DNA of 64,000 bases from Thiomonas sp. X19 (GTDB taxonomy: Bacteria > Pseudomonadota > Gammaproteobacteria > Burkholderiales > Burkholderiaceae_C), in the NCBI RefSeq assembly GCF_900089495.1, contig NZ_LT605203.1, positions 3,199,547 to 3,263,546 on the forward strand, in the 5' to 3' direction. Both the position numbers and the translations under genes were made by a program. Below, one piece after another: positions 37,801 through 46,305 of the stretch; positions within the stretch are counted from its first letter, which is position 1; each line of letters begins with the position of its first letter. Under the pieces are notes generated by a model. The model saw only the letters and a program-made list of their open reading frames with translations. It did no database searches and was not told the DNA's origin.

Positions 37801-38780
37801 GCGTAAATCAGGGAACTGGCAAGCTCTGCATACAACTGCACGTCGGCTTCGCTTGCATCCAGCCGATGCAGGGTTTCTTGTCCACGCCTCGTCGCATCGG
37901 CAAGAATTGGGTCCGCAGCTGCGCCACTTCGATACCGCTCGATGATTTGCAGGCAGGCTTTGCGTGTTTGCGCCACGCCGCAGAGCCAACGCACGACCAC
38001 GGTTTCGCCGGGATCAAGCTCGATCGGATAACGAATCGACACGGCCGCATCGAGCACCGAACCGGAGCGGCCGGAAAGCGTCGCGCCATGGTCCATGGCT
38101 TGCGGATGCTCCACAGTCCGCCCACGTCCGATGAAATCCGCGCGATCCGTGTTGTAAGACAGGTCCCCCAACGCCGGTTTCGATGCCTGCAGCAGGTGAA
38201 ACGTCGAGGCTGGCTGGTCCCTGGCATCGCTCACCCGGCGGGTGCACAAGATGGCCTGCTGTGCGGGCAAGATCTCCGTTTCCACAAACAGCTTTTCAAA
38301 TGCAGGATGTGTGGAATCGGCAGCGTTCGATGCAAGCACGATTTCCGCATAACTCGTGACTTCAATCGCTCTCTTGCCGAACGATTGGTTGCTGATTCTG
38401 ATTCTGCGGAGTTCGACATCATCGAACGGCGAGACGGCAATTTCCGTTTCGATCCGTATACCGTGGTCAAGGCGGCGAATGATCGCCTGCCCTTCCGAGA
38501 ACACAGTTTCGTAGACATCCCCTCGCTGCAACGTCGGCTGATACGTCGTCGACCATACCTGTCCACTCGCAAGATCGCGGATATAGCAAAACGATCCCCA
38601 ATTATTGCAGGTCGCATCGTCACGCCAGCGCGTGACGGCAATATCTTTCCATCGGCCGTACCCACCGCCAGCGCTAGTGAGCATGATGTGGTATTCATCA
38701 TTCGACAGCAAATGCGCGTCTGGGCGCAAATGACTCAAGTCACGGCATAAATCTGCCTGGACGGTCCGCGAGGCTCTCAT
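34836..38780 (-). CDS. GH94-family phosphorylase-like protein (NdvB C-terminal type)
   Basis: 1314 residues, no signal peptide or membrane helix. Two related beta-sandwich units: residues about 19-300 (YHIMLTSAGGGYGRWKDIAV, WGSFCYIRDLASGQVWS) and about 520-800 (GREYVITITPGQMTPAPWIN, EAYYIRDEDSGQFWSPT). A helical catalytic GH94 domain follows, with the general-acid Asp in LPLMGSGDWNDGMNLVGVGG (near 988) and the downstream PPFNHSDPSPGYIQGYVSGV and GWTWYTGSAGWMYRFILE blocks. This equals the last half of cyclic beta-1,2-glucan synthase (about 2800 residues) without its GT84 and glucanase parts, and is close in size to 1,2-beta-oligoglucan phosphorylase. Likely reaction: phosphorolysis of a beta-glucan to glucose-1-phosphate, or the reverse. 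First complete gene of the operon; GAGGCAG before the ATG. Confidence 0.88.
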   Translation of the reverse strand: MRASRTVQADLCRDLSHLRPDAHLLSNDEYHIMLTSAGGGYGRWKDIAVTRWRDDATCNNWGSFCYIRDLASGQVWSTTYQPTLQRGDVYETVFSEGQAIIRRLDHGIRIETEIAVSPFDDVELRRIRISNQSFGKRAIEVTSYAEIVLASNAADSTHPAFEKLFVETEILPAQQAILCTRRVSDARDQPASTFHLLQASKPALGDLSYNTDRADFIGRGRTVEHPQAMDHGATLSGRSGSVLDAAVSIRYPIELDPGETVVVRWLCGVAQTRKACLQIIERYRSGAAADPILADATRRGQETLHRLDASEADVQLYAELASSLIYANASMRAGPDIIARNNQGQSGLWAYSISGDLPIALLQVRCPTHCDLVREFVRAHAYWRWHGLKVDTLFLCEGDGHTANLADLHALLLRSSKACNTAELMDQPGGLWMRDADKVAPSDLILLQTASRVVMRDGEGSLSQQLASRCAAEAPPPAAADRLAGNADNATKSLRPAPVAPPMQTPARDLLLDCGLGGFSPDGREYVITITPGQMTPAPWINVLANPSFGSLISESGSANTWSENAQAFRLTPWSNDPVGDANTEAYYIRDEDSGQFWSPTLLPTAGATPYVTRHGFGYSVFEHSENSIDSVLSVYVAIDAPVKFAVLKLHNASADARRLSVTAYVEWVLGDERAKTCMQVRTEIDASSGAVFARNPYNADFAGRVAMLDVDGIANASVCGDRLAFLGRNGTLRHPAAMSQTLLSGVVGVALDPCAAVRMPITLAAGQTGELIFRLGAAQGEAAAASLVQRWRGSAPAQGALDAVKQYWAQTLGAVQVETPDRALDVLTNGWLVYQILSCRLWARTAFYQSSGAFGFRDQLQDVMALVHATPDLVRAHLLRSASRQFPEGDVQHWWHPPSGRGIRTRCSDDYLWLPLATCRYVGVTGDAGVLDETVPFIDGAALKADAVSDYALPTTSRQTASLYAHCVRAIEHGLRFGEHGLPLMGSGDWNDGMNLVGVGGKGESVWLGFFLHGVLTQFGELARQRGDVVFVERCTSEATRLRNAIEQSCWDGDWYRRGWFDDGSPLGTSSNTECQIDSIAQSWAVLSGAAEATRARRAMRAVDTRLVRRDAALIELLAPPFNHSDPSPGYIQGYVSGVRENGGQYTHGAVWVAMAFAALGDAARAWDLFNMLNPIRHADSPEAIAVYKTEPYVMASDVYAFAPHAGRGGWTWYTGSAGWMYRFILESLLGLQRIGDQLRLVPCIPRDWTSFQMHYRHLETTYHITVQQTAATDAEPRLTLDGVELAGPAIALIDDGLEHAIEVRYPARQEPN

Positions 38781-38789
38781 TGGCTGCCT

Positions 38790-39318
38790 CTACATGGCTT
38801 CAGTGAGCATGTTGGAATAGGCGCGCATCGACAGCCTCGCATATTGTCGACGTTGTTCCTTGATAGCACAGCCGGAAAGCAAGGACTGCAAACCAGAAGG
38901 ATTGATCATGCATAGATTGCGTTTATTCACCTCAAGCAACTCGGTCTGATGGAACTCCGACATGATTTTGCTGACTTTTTCTAGGCGCAGCCCCAGATAA
39001 CTGCCAATCTCCTCCCGGCTCATGCTCGACGCCAGCACATCGGATATCGACAACCGAGACAACACTGCATTCAAACGCCATCACATCGGTCAAATAATGA
39101 CGACACGCAAAGCCTTCCAAGCCAATCGAGTCACCTATAATATGATAATCCACGACTTGCTGTCTACCATCGCGACTGATCATGGCCGATTTGAACGATC
39201 CCGAACGCACCAGGTAAAGCGCACTCATTGGCTGTCCCGCCTCAAATAAAAATTTCCCCTTTTTCTGAGGTACCAAGGCCCTCGCGCAATGAAATGAACA
39301 ATCCAAGATTTCTTGCAT
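38790..39318 (-). pseudogene. Decayed Crp/Fnr-family regulator (frameshift and internal deletion)
   Basis: The upstream frame (39318 and above) encodes the beta-roll of an FNR-like sensor domain (KGKFLFEAGQPMSALYLVRS, DYHIIGDSIGLEGFACRHYL, AFECSVVSV). The next frame encodes the DNA-binding end (ASSMSREEIGSYLGLRLEKV, then SKIMSEFHQTELLEV). The two overlap at about 39010-39080 in different frames, and about 60-80 residues of the dimer helix expected between them are missing, so no intact regulator can be made. The stop is only 9 bp before the GH94 gene on the same strand, so the gene once headed the carbohydrate operon. AT-richer than the operon it precedes. Confidence 0.85.
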
Positions 39319-39539
39319 GGAATGAAATCCGTTACGGATTTTTTGATTCTGGCGTACCGCGTCCAATCCAAAATAATCGTTGCACGTCAAACTGGCATCA
39401 CCCCGGAATACGCCTGCTGCATGGTAAACTGCGGGCAATGAAAGACGAAAGACACATGCAAAACTGTCTGCTCGCGATGAGGTGATCGTAGGCACAATAT
39501 CGTGCTTTCAAGACACCGGATATGACGAATATCGGGATA

Positions 39540-40334
39540 TCAATCCAATCTTCCCTCCGCGGCAATTGTTCCGGCAGCGGTGGGTTTTCCTTTGAGGATC
39601 CATTCGAATCCCACTGCAATCATCGCACCGATGATGGGGCCAACAATGTAAATCCAGCTTGTACTCAAATTGCCGCGTATCAGGTCAGGAGCAAACGAAC
39701 GGACTGGATTCATCGAGGCACCGCTGATTGGTGCCGCCCAAAGTCCTGCCAAGGCGATGTAACCACCGATCGCGAGTGCCGCGTTGGAACCAACATTTCG
39801 CGCTCCTGAGGCCGTGCCGAGTATGGTGCTAACCAGGCCTGTCGTTAACAGAACTTCCATGACAAGCGCCTTGAAATCGCTAATTCCTTGTCCAGGAACC
39901 GTGGCACCCAATAGGCCTACCGCGCCGAACATCGCCCTTAAGAATAGAGCTGCGGCAATACCTCCAACGAACTGTGCGACAATATATCCAGGAACCCGGT
40001 TCCAAGGGAAGTTGCGGCGCACCGCAAATGCAAGGGTGACTGCCGGATTCAGGTGCGCACCGCCGACAGTCCCCATGAAATAGATGATGGCCATGACCAT
40101 CAAGCCCGGCGCGGTGACCATCATGCTCAGCGATATAGCGCCATCACTCCGGGCGCCAACAACAACAGAGCCGGCTGCAACGACCACAAGAAGAAACGTA
40201 CCCCAGACCTCGGAAAAAAGACGTCGCCATTCTTGCGATGACTCCTCGAAGTCAGGCGGTACAGGGGCATGCAGCATGCGCCGCACGGGTGCCGATCCAA
40301 TATCCCGAGGATGTTCCTTGGCCATCGCGCTCAT
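39540..40334 (-). CDS. Aquaporin (MIP family)
   Basis: 264 residues with six membrane helices. The first pore motif is GGAHLNPAVTLAFA (NPA); the second is GASMNPVRSFAPDL, with Val in place of Ala (NPV). A hydrophilic N-terminal tail of about 35 residues (HAPVPPDFEESSQEWRRLFS) precedes TM1, which is longer than in AqpZ. It conducts water or small neutral solutes across the inner membrane; the altered second box makes substrate assignment uncertain. It follows the ParB-like gene by 6 bp. The region is AT-rich relative to the rest of the window. Confidence 0.93.
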   Translation of the reverse strand: MSAMAKEHPRDIGSAPVRRMLHAPVPPDFEESSQEWRRLFSEVWGTFLLVVVAAGSVVVGARSDGAISLSMMVTAPGLMVMAIIYFMGTVGGAHLNPAVTLAFAVRRNFPWNRVPGYIVAQFVGGIAAALFLRAMFGAVGLLGATVPGQGISDFKALVMEVLLTTGLVSTILGTASGARNVGSNAALAIGGYIALAGLWAAPISGASMNPVRSFAPDLIRGNLSTSWIYIVGPIIGAMIAVGFEWILKGKPTAAGTIAAEGRLD

Positions 40335-40340
40335 CTCGAC

Positions 40341-40706
40341 TCAGACAATTTTACAGGGAATCATGGCATCTTCATCAAATTTATAAACGGCGCAGAGTCT
40401 GTGATAGCCATCTGCAATAATCAATTTGCCACTCACTCTGTCTCTATAAAGCAATAAAGGTGATAATTTTTTGCCACGAATAATCTGCGCCGTATCTTGC
40501 TCGACATGGCTGTTGCTGACCCCAAGAAACGATAATCCTGAAGCTCTGAAAATATCCTTTGCTGCAAATTCAGTCATATCAGCCAGCTTCAATTCGCCTG
40601 CGATCGCCTCCGCTTCGTCGCGGCTCTTTGTCAAATTTAGATAGGAGGCGGCAGCCGGGTAATCATGTTTCTGCGGCTTATCAAACCATTTTATTTTCAT
40701 TGACAT
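40341..40706 (-). CDS. Small ParB/Srx-fold-like protein
   Basis: 121 residues, function unknown. The C-terminal half LLYRDRVSGKLIIADGYHRL followed by CAVYKFDEDAMIPCKIV matches the core of the ParB/sulfiredoxin nuclease-like fold (strand, then a D/E-G-x-H-R loop). There is no helix-turn-helix and no ParA partner, so it is not a partition protein. Two ATG codons (40706, 40700) are possible starts; GAAGAA lies upstream of the first. Probably co-transcribed with the aquaporin. Confidence 0.75.
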   Translation of the reverse strand: MSMKIKWFDKPQKHDYPAAASYLNLTKSRDEAEAIAGELKLADMTEFAAKDIFRASGLSFLGVSNSHVEQDTAQIIRGKKLSPLLLYRDRVSGKLIIADGYHRLCAVYKFDEDAMIPCKIV

Positions 40707-40915
40707 TTCTTCAGACTATACAGGGAACCAGTTCCCGTCAAAAAATAAAATGGCGCGGGCAAATTGCTGCATGACAACAGGCCAATTTTTCATTTTTGAA
40801 ATGATGTTATACCCGTCACGCGGCTTGAGATAAACGGACAAGTCAACGTGACAGCCCCGATACGAAAGAAAATTGCTGGCTTAGATATACACAATCATGA
40901 AGAGGGGCTAATATT
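40707..40915. other. AT-rich intergenic region
   Basis: 209 bp between the ParB-like and BON-domain genes, both on the minus strand. It presumably holds the promoter of the ParB-like/aquaporin pair. No gene or clear regulatory motif is seen. Confidence 0.4.
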
Positions 40916-41311
40916 TTATTTCTTCGTTTTCTGTTGCAATTCGTTTTTAACCATTTTCACACCTTCGACGGCAGATGCGATACGAACAGCGCGTTCAGAC
41001 TCTTTCATGTTTTTGACGGTCCCACTCAAAGTCACCACATCTTGCTTCGTATCGACGTGGATATCCAAGCTCTTGAGCATTTCATCTTTCATCAACATGG
41101 CTTTCACTTTGGCCGTAATGACTGCATTGTCCATGTAACTGCCTGCACTACCATCTTTCGATGACATTTGATTCTGTTGTGCCATGGTTGAAGGTTGTGA
41201 CGCTGCCGCCCCGTAACCACTCGCTTGCGCATTGGTTACGGCTGTGACTGTTAAAAACAAAAAACAACCGACAAGGGGAATCCATTTCTTGTACGAAATA
41301 TTAGTAGGCAT
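40916..41311 (-). CDS. Periplasmic BON-domain protein (OsmY-like)
   Basis: 131 residues. A Sec signal peptide (KWIPLVGCFLFLTVTAVTNAQA) is followed by a Ser/Gln-rich linker and one BON domain (about 58-128: DNAVITAKVKAMLMKDEMLK, DIHVDTKQDVVTLSGTVKNM, AVRIASAVEGVKMVKNELQ). BON domains bind phospholipid or stabilise the envelope; OsmY-type proteins are periplasmic stress proteins, often osmotically induced. OsmY has two BON domains, this protein one. Together with the aquaporin it hints at an osmotic-stress theme (inference). Confidence 0.9.
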   Translation of the reverse strand: MPTNISYKKWIPLVGCFLFLTVTAVTNAQASGYGAAASQPSTMAQQNQMSSKDGSAGSYMDNAVITAKVKAMLMKDEMLKSLDIHVDTKQDVVTLSGTVKNMKESERAVRIASAVEGVKMVKNELQQKTKK

Positions 41312-41542
41312 GATATGATCCTTGATTTATGCAATAAAATGACAGGTTAAATAAAAAAACAAATCATTATTTTTACGCCAAAATAACGCAAAAGAAGCTT
41401 CCAACCATTAATATTAAAATCCGCAAAGTACCGAAAAATTCTAAACTATTTGACATTAGAATTCGACAGCGCTTCAACCGTGGCATCCGTGGCATCCGTG
41501 GCGCACAATAACCGCAACTTCCTCTCCCGCCCGGAAAATCAA
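41312..41542. other. AT-rich intergenic region
   Basis: 231 bp upstream of the BON gene and downstream of the DUF3309 gene. Strongly AT-rich, with runs of A/T near 41340-41440 that could include the BON promoter. No gene recognised. Confidence 0.4.
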
Positions 41543-41701
41543 TCAGACAAGTCCTAACACCAAGAGGACGACTAGAATCAAAACGATAAAGCCCAGAGTT
41601 CCACTCGGGTAATAACCCCAACTCCTGCTGTGGGGCCAAGTTGGAATGGTACTGATGAACATGATGACCAGAACAATCAATAACAGGCTTATCAGTGACA
41701 T
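41543..41701 (-). CDS. DUF3309-type small membrane protein
   Basis: 52 residues, ATG at 41701, stop at 41543-41545. Two hydrophobic stretches: MSLISLLLIVLVIMFISTIP and, after a short polar turn with TWPHSRSWGYYPSG, TLGFIVLILVVLLVLGLV. The 'P-x-W-x-H-S-x-x-W-G-Y-x-P-S' turn is characteristic of the DUF3309 family of tiny membrane proteins with no known function. Such genes are often near stress and envelope genes, as here beside the BON protein. Too short for most gene finders. Confidence 0.85.
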   Translation of the reverse strand: MSLISLLLIVLVIMFISTIPTWPHSRSWGYYPSGTLGFIVLILVVLLVLGLV

Positions 41702-41992
41702 GTCAGATTCCCGATGAATGTGCTGCTTGCCGAGGCGATTTCTGATGCGAGAATTGATCTATTTTGTTCAACCCATTGCCCAGACACTTCGCACAATTGG
41801 CATAATTGACACACGACGCAAGTATCCGTTGCCTCAAGGCTATATTGAACTCCTACGGTTGTTTTAACGCTTCTTGCTTGGTTGACGATCGTTACCCTGT
41901 CATTGTTTTCGACATGATGGATTCGTTTTTGTTGTTTAGGCGATACTTGATTGTCCATATAATACGACTTGAAACCCGTTTTGAGTTGTTAA

Positions 41993-42163
41993 CAGGTTGC
42001 TGAAATACCTCGCGTCACGGCTGTGCGCCATAGAAAAAACCCATGACCAGTCGATAAAGGCGGCCTTTTCTGCCTCTTTGCCGGCCTTCAAGCGCTCCCG
42101 AGTGCCATGGCGATAGGTTCAAGCGATAGCTCGAAGTCCCGAAAACAGTATTTCAACAACCTG
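41993..42163 (-). mobile_element. MITE-like element, copy 1
   Basis: 171 bp bounded by inverted repeats CAGGTTGCTGAAATAC (41993-42008) and GTATTTCAACAACCTG (42148-42163). It is a near-identical inverted copy of 43447-43616. Flanking TAA/TAG bases are compatible with a TA-type target. No transposase gene; internal sequence carries a short open frame common to both copies. Confidence 0.8.
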
Positions 42164-42273
42164 CTAGGCAACTACGCCGCAGGCTTACCACTTATGTGCC
42201 GCTGGTCACCATCAACATGCACGCCGTCGGCTGAAAGCAGGGCGGCCTTGTTCAGGATGGACTTCCGAACTCA

Positions 42274-42654
42274 TCAATTACCAGGTTTCAAACTACTGAA
42301 GAAGGCTGCCAAGTCTGCAATGACCTGAGAGTCGAGCGGCGAAGCCATGGCGACCATCGTTGGATTCAAACGCATACCGTTCTTATATTCGTGCATTGCA
42401 TTGATGAGATAGGTTTCCTTCTGTCCCGCCAGATTAGGGTAGATCTGCTCGGTACTAATACCATGTGCTCCGTGGCAACTCATGCACAACGGCGCCCAAT
42501 TCTGTCCTCTGGCCACATCACCCACAGCGGCTGTCGCCAGCGGTTTTTGCTGTGCTGCTTGTGATTTCAAAATAGGCTGTGCAACGGCCACACCAATGCT
42601 GAACAATAGCCAAACCGGGGCGGTTAAAATCATCGAATTTCGATTAAAAAACAC
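42274..42654 (-). CDS. c-type cytochrome (class I, c553-like), periplasmic
   Basis: 126 residues. GTG start at 42654 is supported by AAGGAG eight bases upstream. Signal peptide LTAPVWLLFSIGVAVAQP; heme-binding CMSCH near residue 58 in RGQNWAPLCMSCHGAHGIST; PNLAGQKETYLINAM; axial Met probably in MRLNPTMVAMA. Single-heme electron carrier of the periplasm, similar to the c553-type domains that serve oxidases or dehydrogenases. Lies with the next cytochrome between two inverted MITE copies. Confidence 0.92.
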   Translation of the reverse strand: MFFNRNSMILTAPVWLLFSIGVAVAQPILKSQAAQQKPLATAAVGDVARGQNWAPLCMSCHGAHGISTEQIYPNLAGQKETYLINAMHEYKNGMRLNPTMVAMASPLDSQVIADLAAFFSSLKPGN

Positions 42655-42802
42655 TCGCCTTCTCCTTATTGCAGATATAGATAGAATTGCTTAATCCAAT
42701 CCGACGCCAGTCACAAAATCGGAAAACATCAGCATCGGTTATGGCGCCCTTTATCAAGCGATAAATTTCTGAGTGTCTCTAATAAATATTTGTATATCGC
42801 CA

Positions 42803-43324
42803 TCATTTATTTTGAAATGCGCTACTTTGATTATCGAATGGAAGATTATTCATGAAGGCGACTAACGCCCAGAGCTGGTCATCACTCATGCTCGGGCTCC
42901 AGGCCGGCATACCAGTCATACGAATCCCATTTTTAATAACCCAAAACAACTCTTGCGGGTTCAACTGAAGATCGGATCTATGTGAAAATTTCGGTGGCCT
43001 CGGATTGAGCCCTTCACGGACGAAATTTGATGGTCGCAGCCCGGGACCTCCATGGCAAATCATGCACGAACGTACATAGATATTGAAACCAGATCGGATC
43101 AGCTTTGGATCATGGAAATCCATCCCGTTAGGAATTCGAATATTAGCCGCACGCCTTTCAATTGAATGTATTCGCACCGCTTTGAAAATCGCATACACAG
43201 GTGCTGGGTCACTCCAGAGTGCCGAGATATTAAAAATCCCAAAATAAACAAACATGATGCCCATAACGGAGATCAGAGCAGTCTCGACCAATAAGAAAAT
43301 AATTGCGATTTTGATGGGGCGCAT
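42803..43324 (-). CDS. Membrane-anchored c-type cytochrome
   Basis: 173 residues. N-terminal uncleaved-looking helix IAIIFLLVETALISVMGIMF anchors the protein; heme motif CMICH near residue 88 in NIYVRSCMICHGGPGLRPSN; probable Met ligand in IRMTGMPAWSPSMSDDQLWA. The region from VREGLNPRPPKFS to the end matches class I cytochromes that act next to quinone-linked dehydrogenases or oxidases. Partner enzyme is not in the window. It is 148 bp upstream of the c553-like gene on the same strand, so the two may form a small electron-transfer unit. Confidence 0.9.
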   Translation of the reverse strand: MRPIKIAIIFLLVETALISVMGIMFVYFGIFNISALWSDPAPVYAIFKAVRIHSIERRAANIRIPNGMDFHDPKLIRSGFNIYVRSCMICHGGPGLRPSNFVREGLNPRPPKFSHRSDLQLNPQELFWVIKNGIRMTGMPAWSPSMSDDQLWALVAFMNNLPFDNQSSAFQNK

Positions 43325-43446
43325 CGAACGATCTGCTCAACCCAAATAAGATAATTAATTTTATGGGAATCCGGATATTTATTTGTCAAATCTGATCGAG
43401 TGATCCCTATGGCCGATGATCACAAAAACAATTTGCAATACATTAG

Positions 43447-43616
43447 CAGGTTGTTGAAATACTGTTTCGGGACTTCGAGCTATCGCTTGAACCTATCGCC
43501 GTGGCACTCGGGAGCGCTTGAAGGCCGGCAAAGAGGCAGAAAAGGCCGCCTTTATCGGCTCGTTATGGGCTTTTTCTATGGCGCACAGCCGTGACGCGAG
43601 GTATTTCAACAACCTG
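43447..43616 (+). mobile_element. MITE-like element, copy 2 (inverted relative to copy 1)
   Basis: 170 bp bounded by CAGGTTGTTGAAATAC (43447-43462) and GTATTTCAACAACCTG (43601-43616), flanked by TTAG on both sides. Differs from the reverse complement of copy 1 at only a handful of positions. The two copies bracket the cytochrome pair (about 1.3 kb). Confidence 0.8.
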
Positions 43617-44355
43617 TTAGACAGGCATCATGTACAAAGTACGGCAGAAAAGTTGTTAGAACAGTGCGCTACCGTACACAAGACATATTTTTTTACGCAT
43701 ATCGCATTCAACATTCAATCTTGGCTCCTGCTGCAGGCTCGGTGCCATTCACGACCCGCATGCTCCGCATGCGGGCTTGTCACTTGACGGCTGCTCGCGT
43801 CTGTGCAGGCAGGTGGCACGGCCCAGGAGTTCGACAGTCACGCTTCCAAGCCGACGATACTGATACTGCTTGAGCAAGGATCGAAACGTGCCCCCACACG
43901 AAAGGGCGGCCAAGTTCGGCTTCATGACGCGGTACAGGGCCAGAGCAGCAGATCAGCAAATCAGCGCATGGACGAGGATGTGCTCGGGCAGGCGGCGAAA
44001 GACGGGGGCGATCTCAATCTCGGACTTCAGCACCCGGGAGCCGTGCTCGATGCCGGTCAAGTCCTTGTGGCGCTGGGGGACTTCTGCTGGCAAGAGGCCC
44101 TGGGTGTTCGTCGCATGAATGGAAAATGAGTCGCCATTCGATACAAACGCGCCACCGCAAGCACTTCGGCTTCCATCACCCGCAAGTCCGCACCATGTCC
44201 AGCGCCATCGATTGAGCCCATTTTCGGACGCGAGCTGCCGAACTCGGGTGCACTGGACGTCAATGAAAACCGCGGTGATTGCGGTTTTTTCTTGTGCCGC
44301 AGCGCATTGCAAGGCATGCGCGGGCATCGGCAACTGGCGTGTCTCGCCAGTTGCT
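43617..44355. other. Gene-poor stretch with a transposase relic
   Basis: About 740 bp between the second MITE copy and the phosphoribosyltransferase gene. It contains the decayed transposase listed separately and no intact gene. Confidence 0.5.
43795..44100 (-). pseudogene. IS4/IS1634-type transposase remnant
   Basis: On the minus strand one frame reads IEHGSRVLKSEIEIAPVFRR, then LPEHILVHALIC, a stop, then SAALALYRVMKPNLAAL. This is the conserved C-terminal block of IS1634/IS4-like transposases (family pattern: RVLKSEIEI-PVxHRLPERIxAH). It is broken by an in-frame stop and lacks the N-terminal two-thirds, so it is a dead fragment. Sequence further upstream is too degraded to assign. Confidence 0.65.
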
Positions 44356-44880
44356 TCAGATCTTCCAGCGCTCGGCCAATTTGGATGGCCGCAAGGTGTC
44401 GTACTCCTCGAACGGCTGATGAATCCAGGGGCTGGAAGGCAGCATGTCGACGTAGTAGTCGGGCAGAACCGTTGAAATGCCCTTCACCCAGATCACGGCG
44501 CTGCGCATCTCGCTGATCTTGAGCGGGCTGTGCAGGAGGCGATCGGCCACGGCCTTGAGGGTTTCACCCGAATCGGCCAAGTCATCCACCAGCAAGACAC
44601 GGCCTTCGAGTTCGCCGCGCGGCAGCGTGATGTAGTTGGCAATGTCCAAACGCCCCTGCTTGGTGCCCGCAGCTTCTCGGTAAGAACTGGTGGACATGAT
44701 GGCCAGGGGTTTGTCAAACACACGCGACAGGATGTCGCCGGGTCTGGCGCCGCCGCGTGCGAGGCACAGAATCTGATCGAACTCCCAGCCCGACTTGTAG
44801 ACTTTGAGCGCGAGTTTTTCGATCAGGGCGTGGTATTCGTCCCAGGACACATACATGTGCTTGCCGTCTTCGCTGAGCAT
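44356..44880 (-). CDS. Purine/xanthine-type phosphoribosyltransferase
   Basis: 174 residues from ATG 44880; a GTG at 44934 would add 18. Type I PRT fold with the PRPP-binding motif RVLLVDDLADSGETLKAVA intact, a PP-loop CLARGGARPGDILSRVF, and the hood start MYVSWDEYHALIEKLA. Betaproteobacteria regularly encode this protein just after purA; it is annotated as a hypoxanthine/xanthine phosphoribosyltransferase, but the base has not been fixed by sequence. Salvages a purine base with PRPP to the nucleotide. 57 bp after purA on the same strand. Confidence 0.9.
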   Translation of the reverse strand: MLSEDGKHMYVSWDEYHALIEKLALKVYKSGWEFDQILCLARGGARPGDILSRVFDKPLAIMSTSSYREAAGTKQGRLDIANYITLPRGELEGRVLLVDDLADSGETLKAVADRLLHSPLKISEMRSAVIWVKGISTVLPDYYVDMLPSSPWIHQPFEEYDTLRPSKLAERWKI

Positions 44881-44937
44881 GATGGATAGGGCCGGTGAGA
44901 GGATAGGAGTGGATGAACGGAGAGCGGGCTGCACGGC

Positions 44938-46305
<1,368 letters not shown>

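Noticed and set aside
34836-38780. Calling the GH94 gene cyclic beta-1,2-glucan synthase (ndvB)
   Set aside because: The GT84 synthase and membrane region is absent; only the C-terminal half is present, so the synthase name would mislead.
41692-41958. 88-codon frame with a CVVCQLCQLC cluster upstream of the DUF3309 gene
   Set aside because: No family recognised, no clear ribosome site, and it overlaps the DUF3309 start; could be chance in AT-rich DNA.
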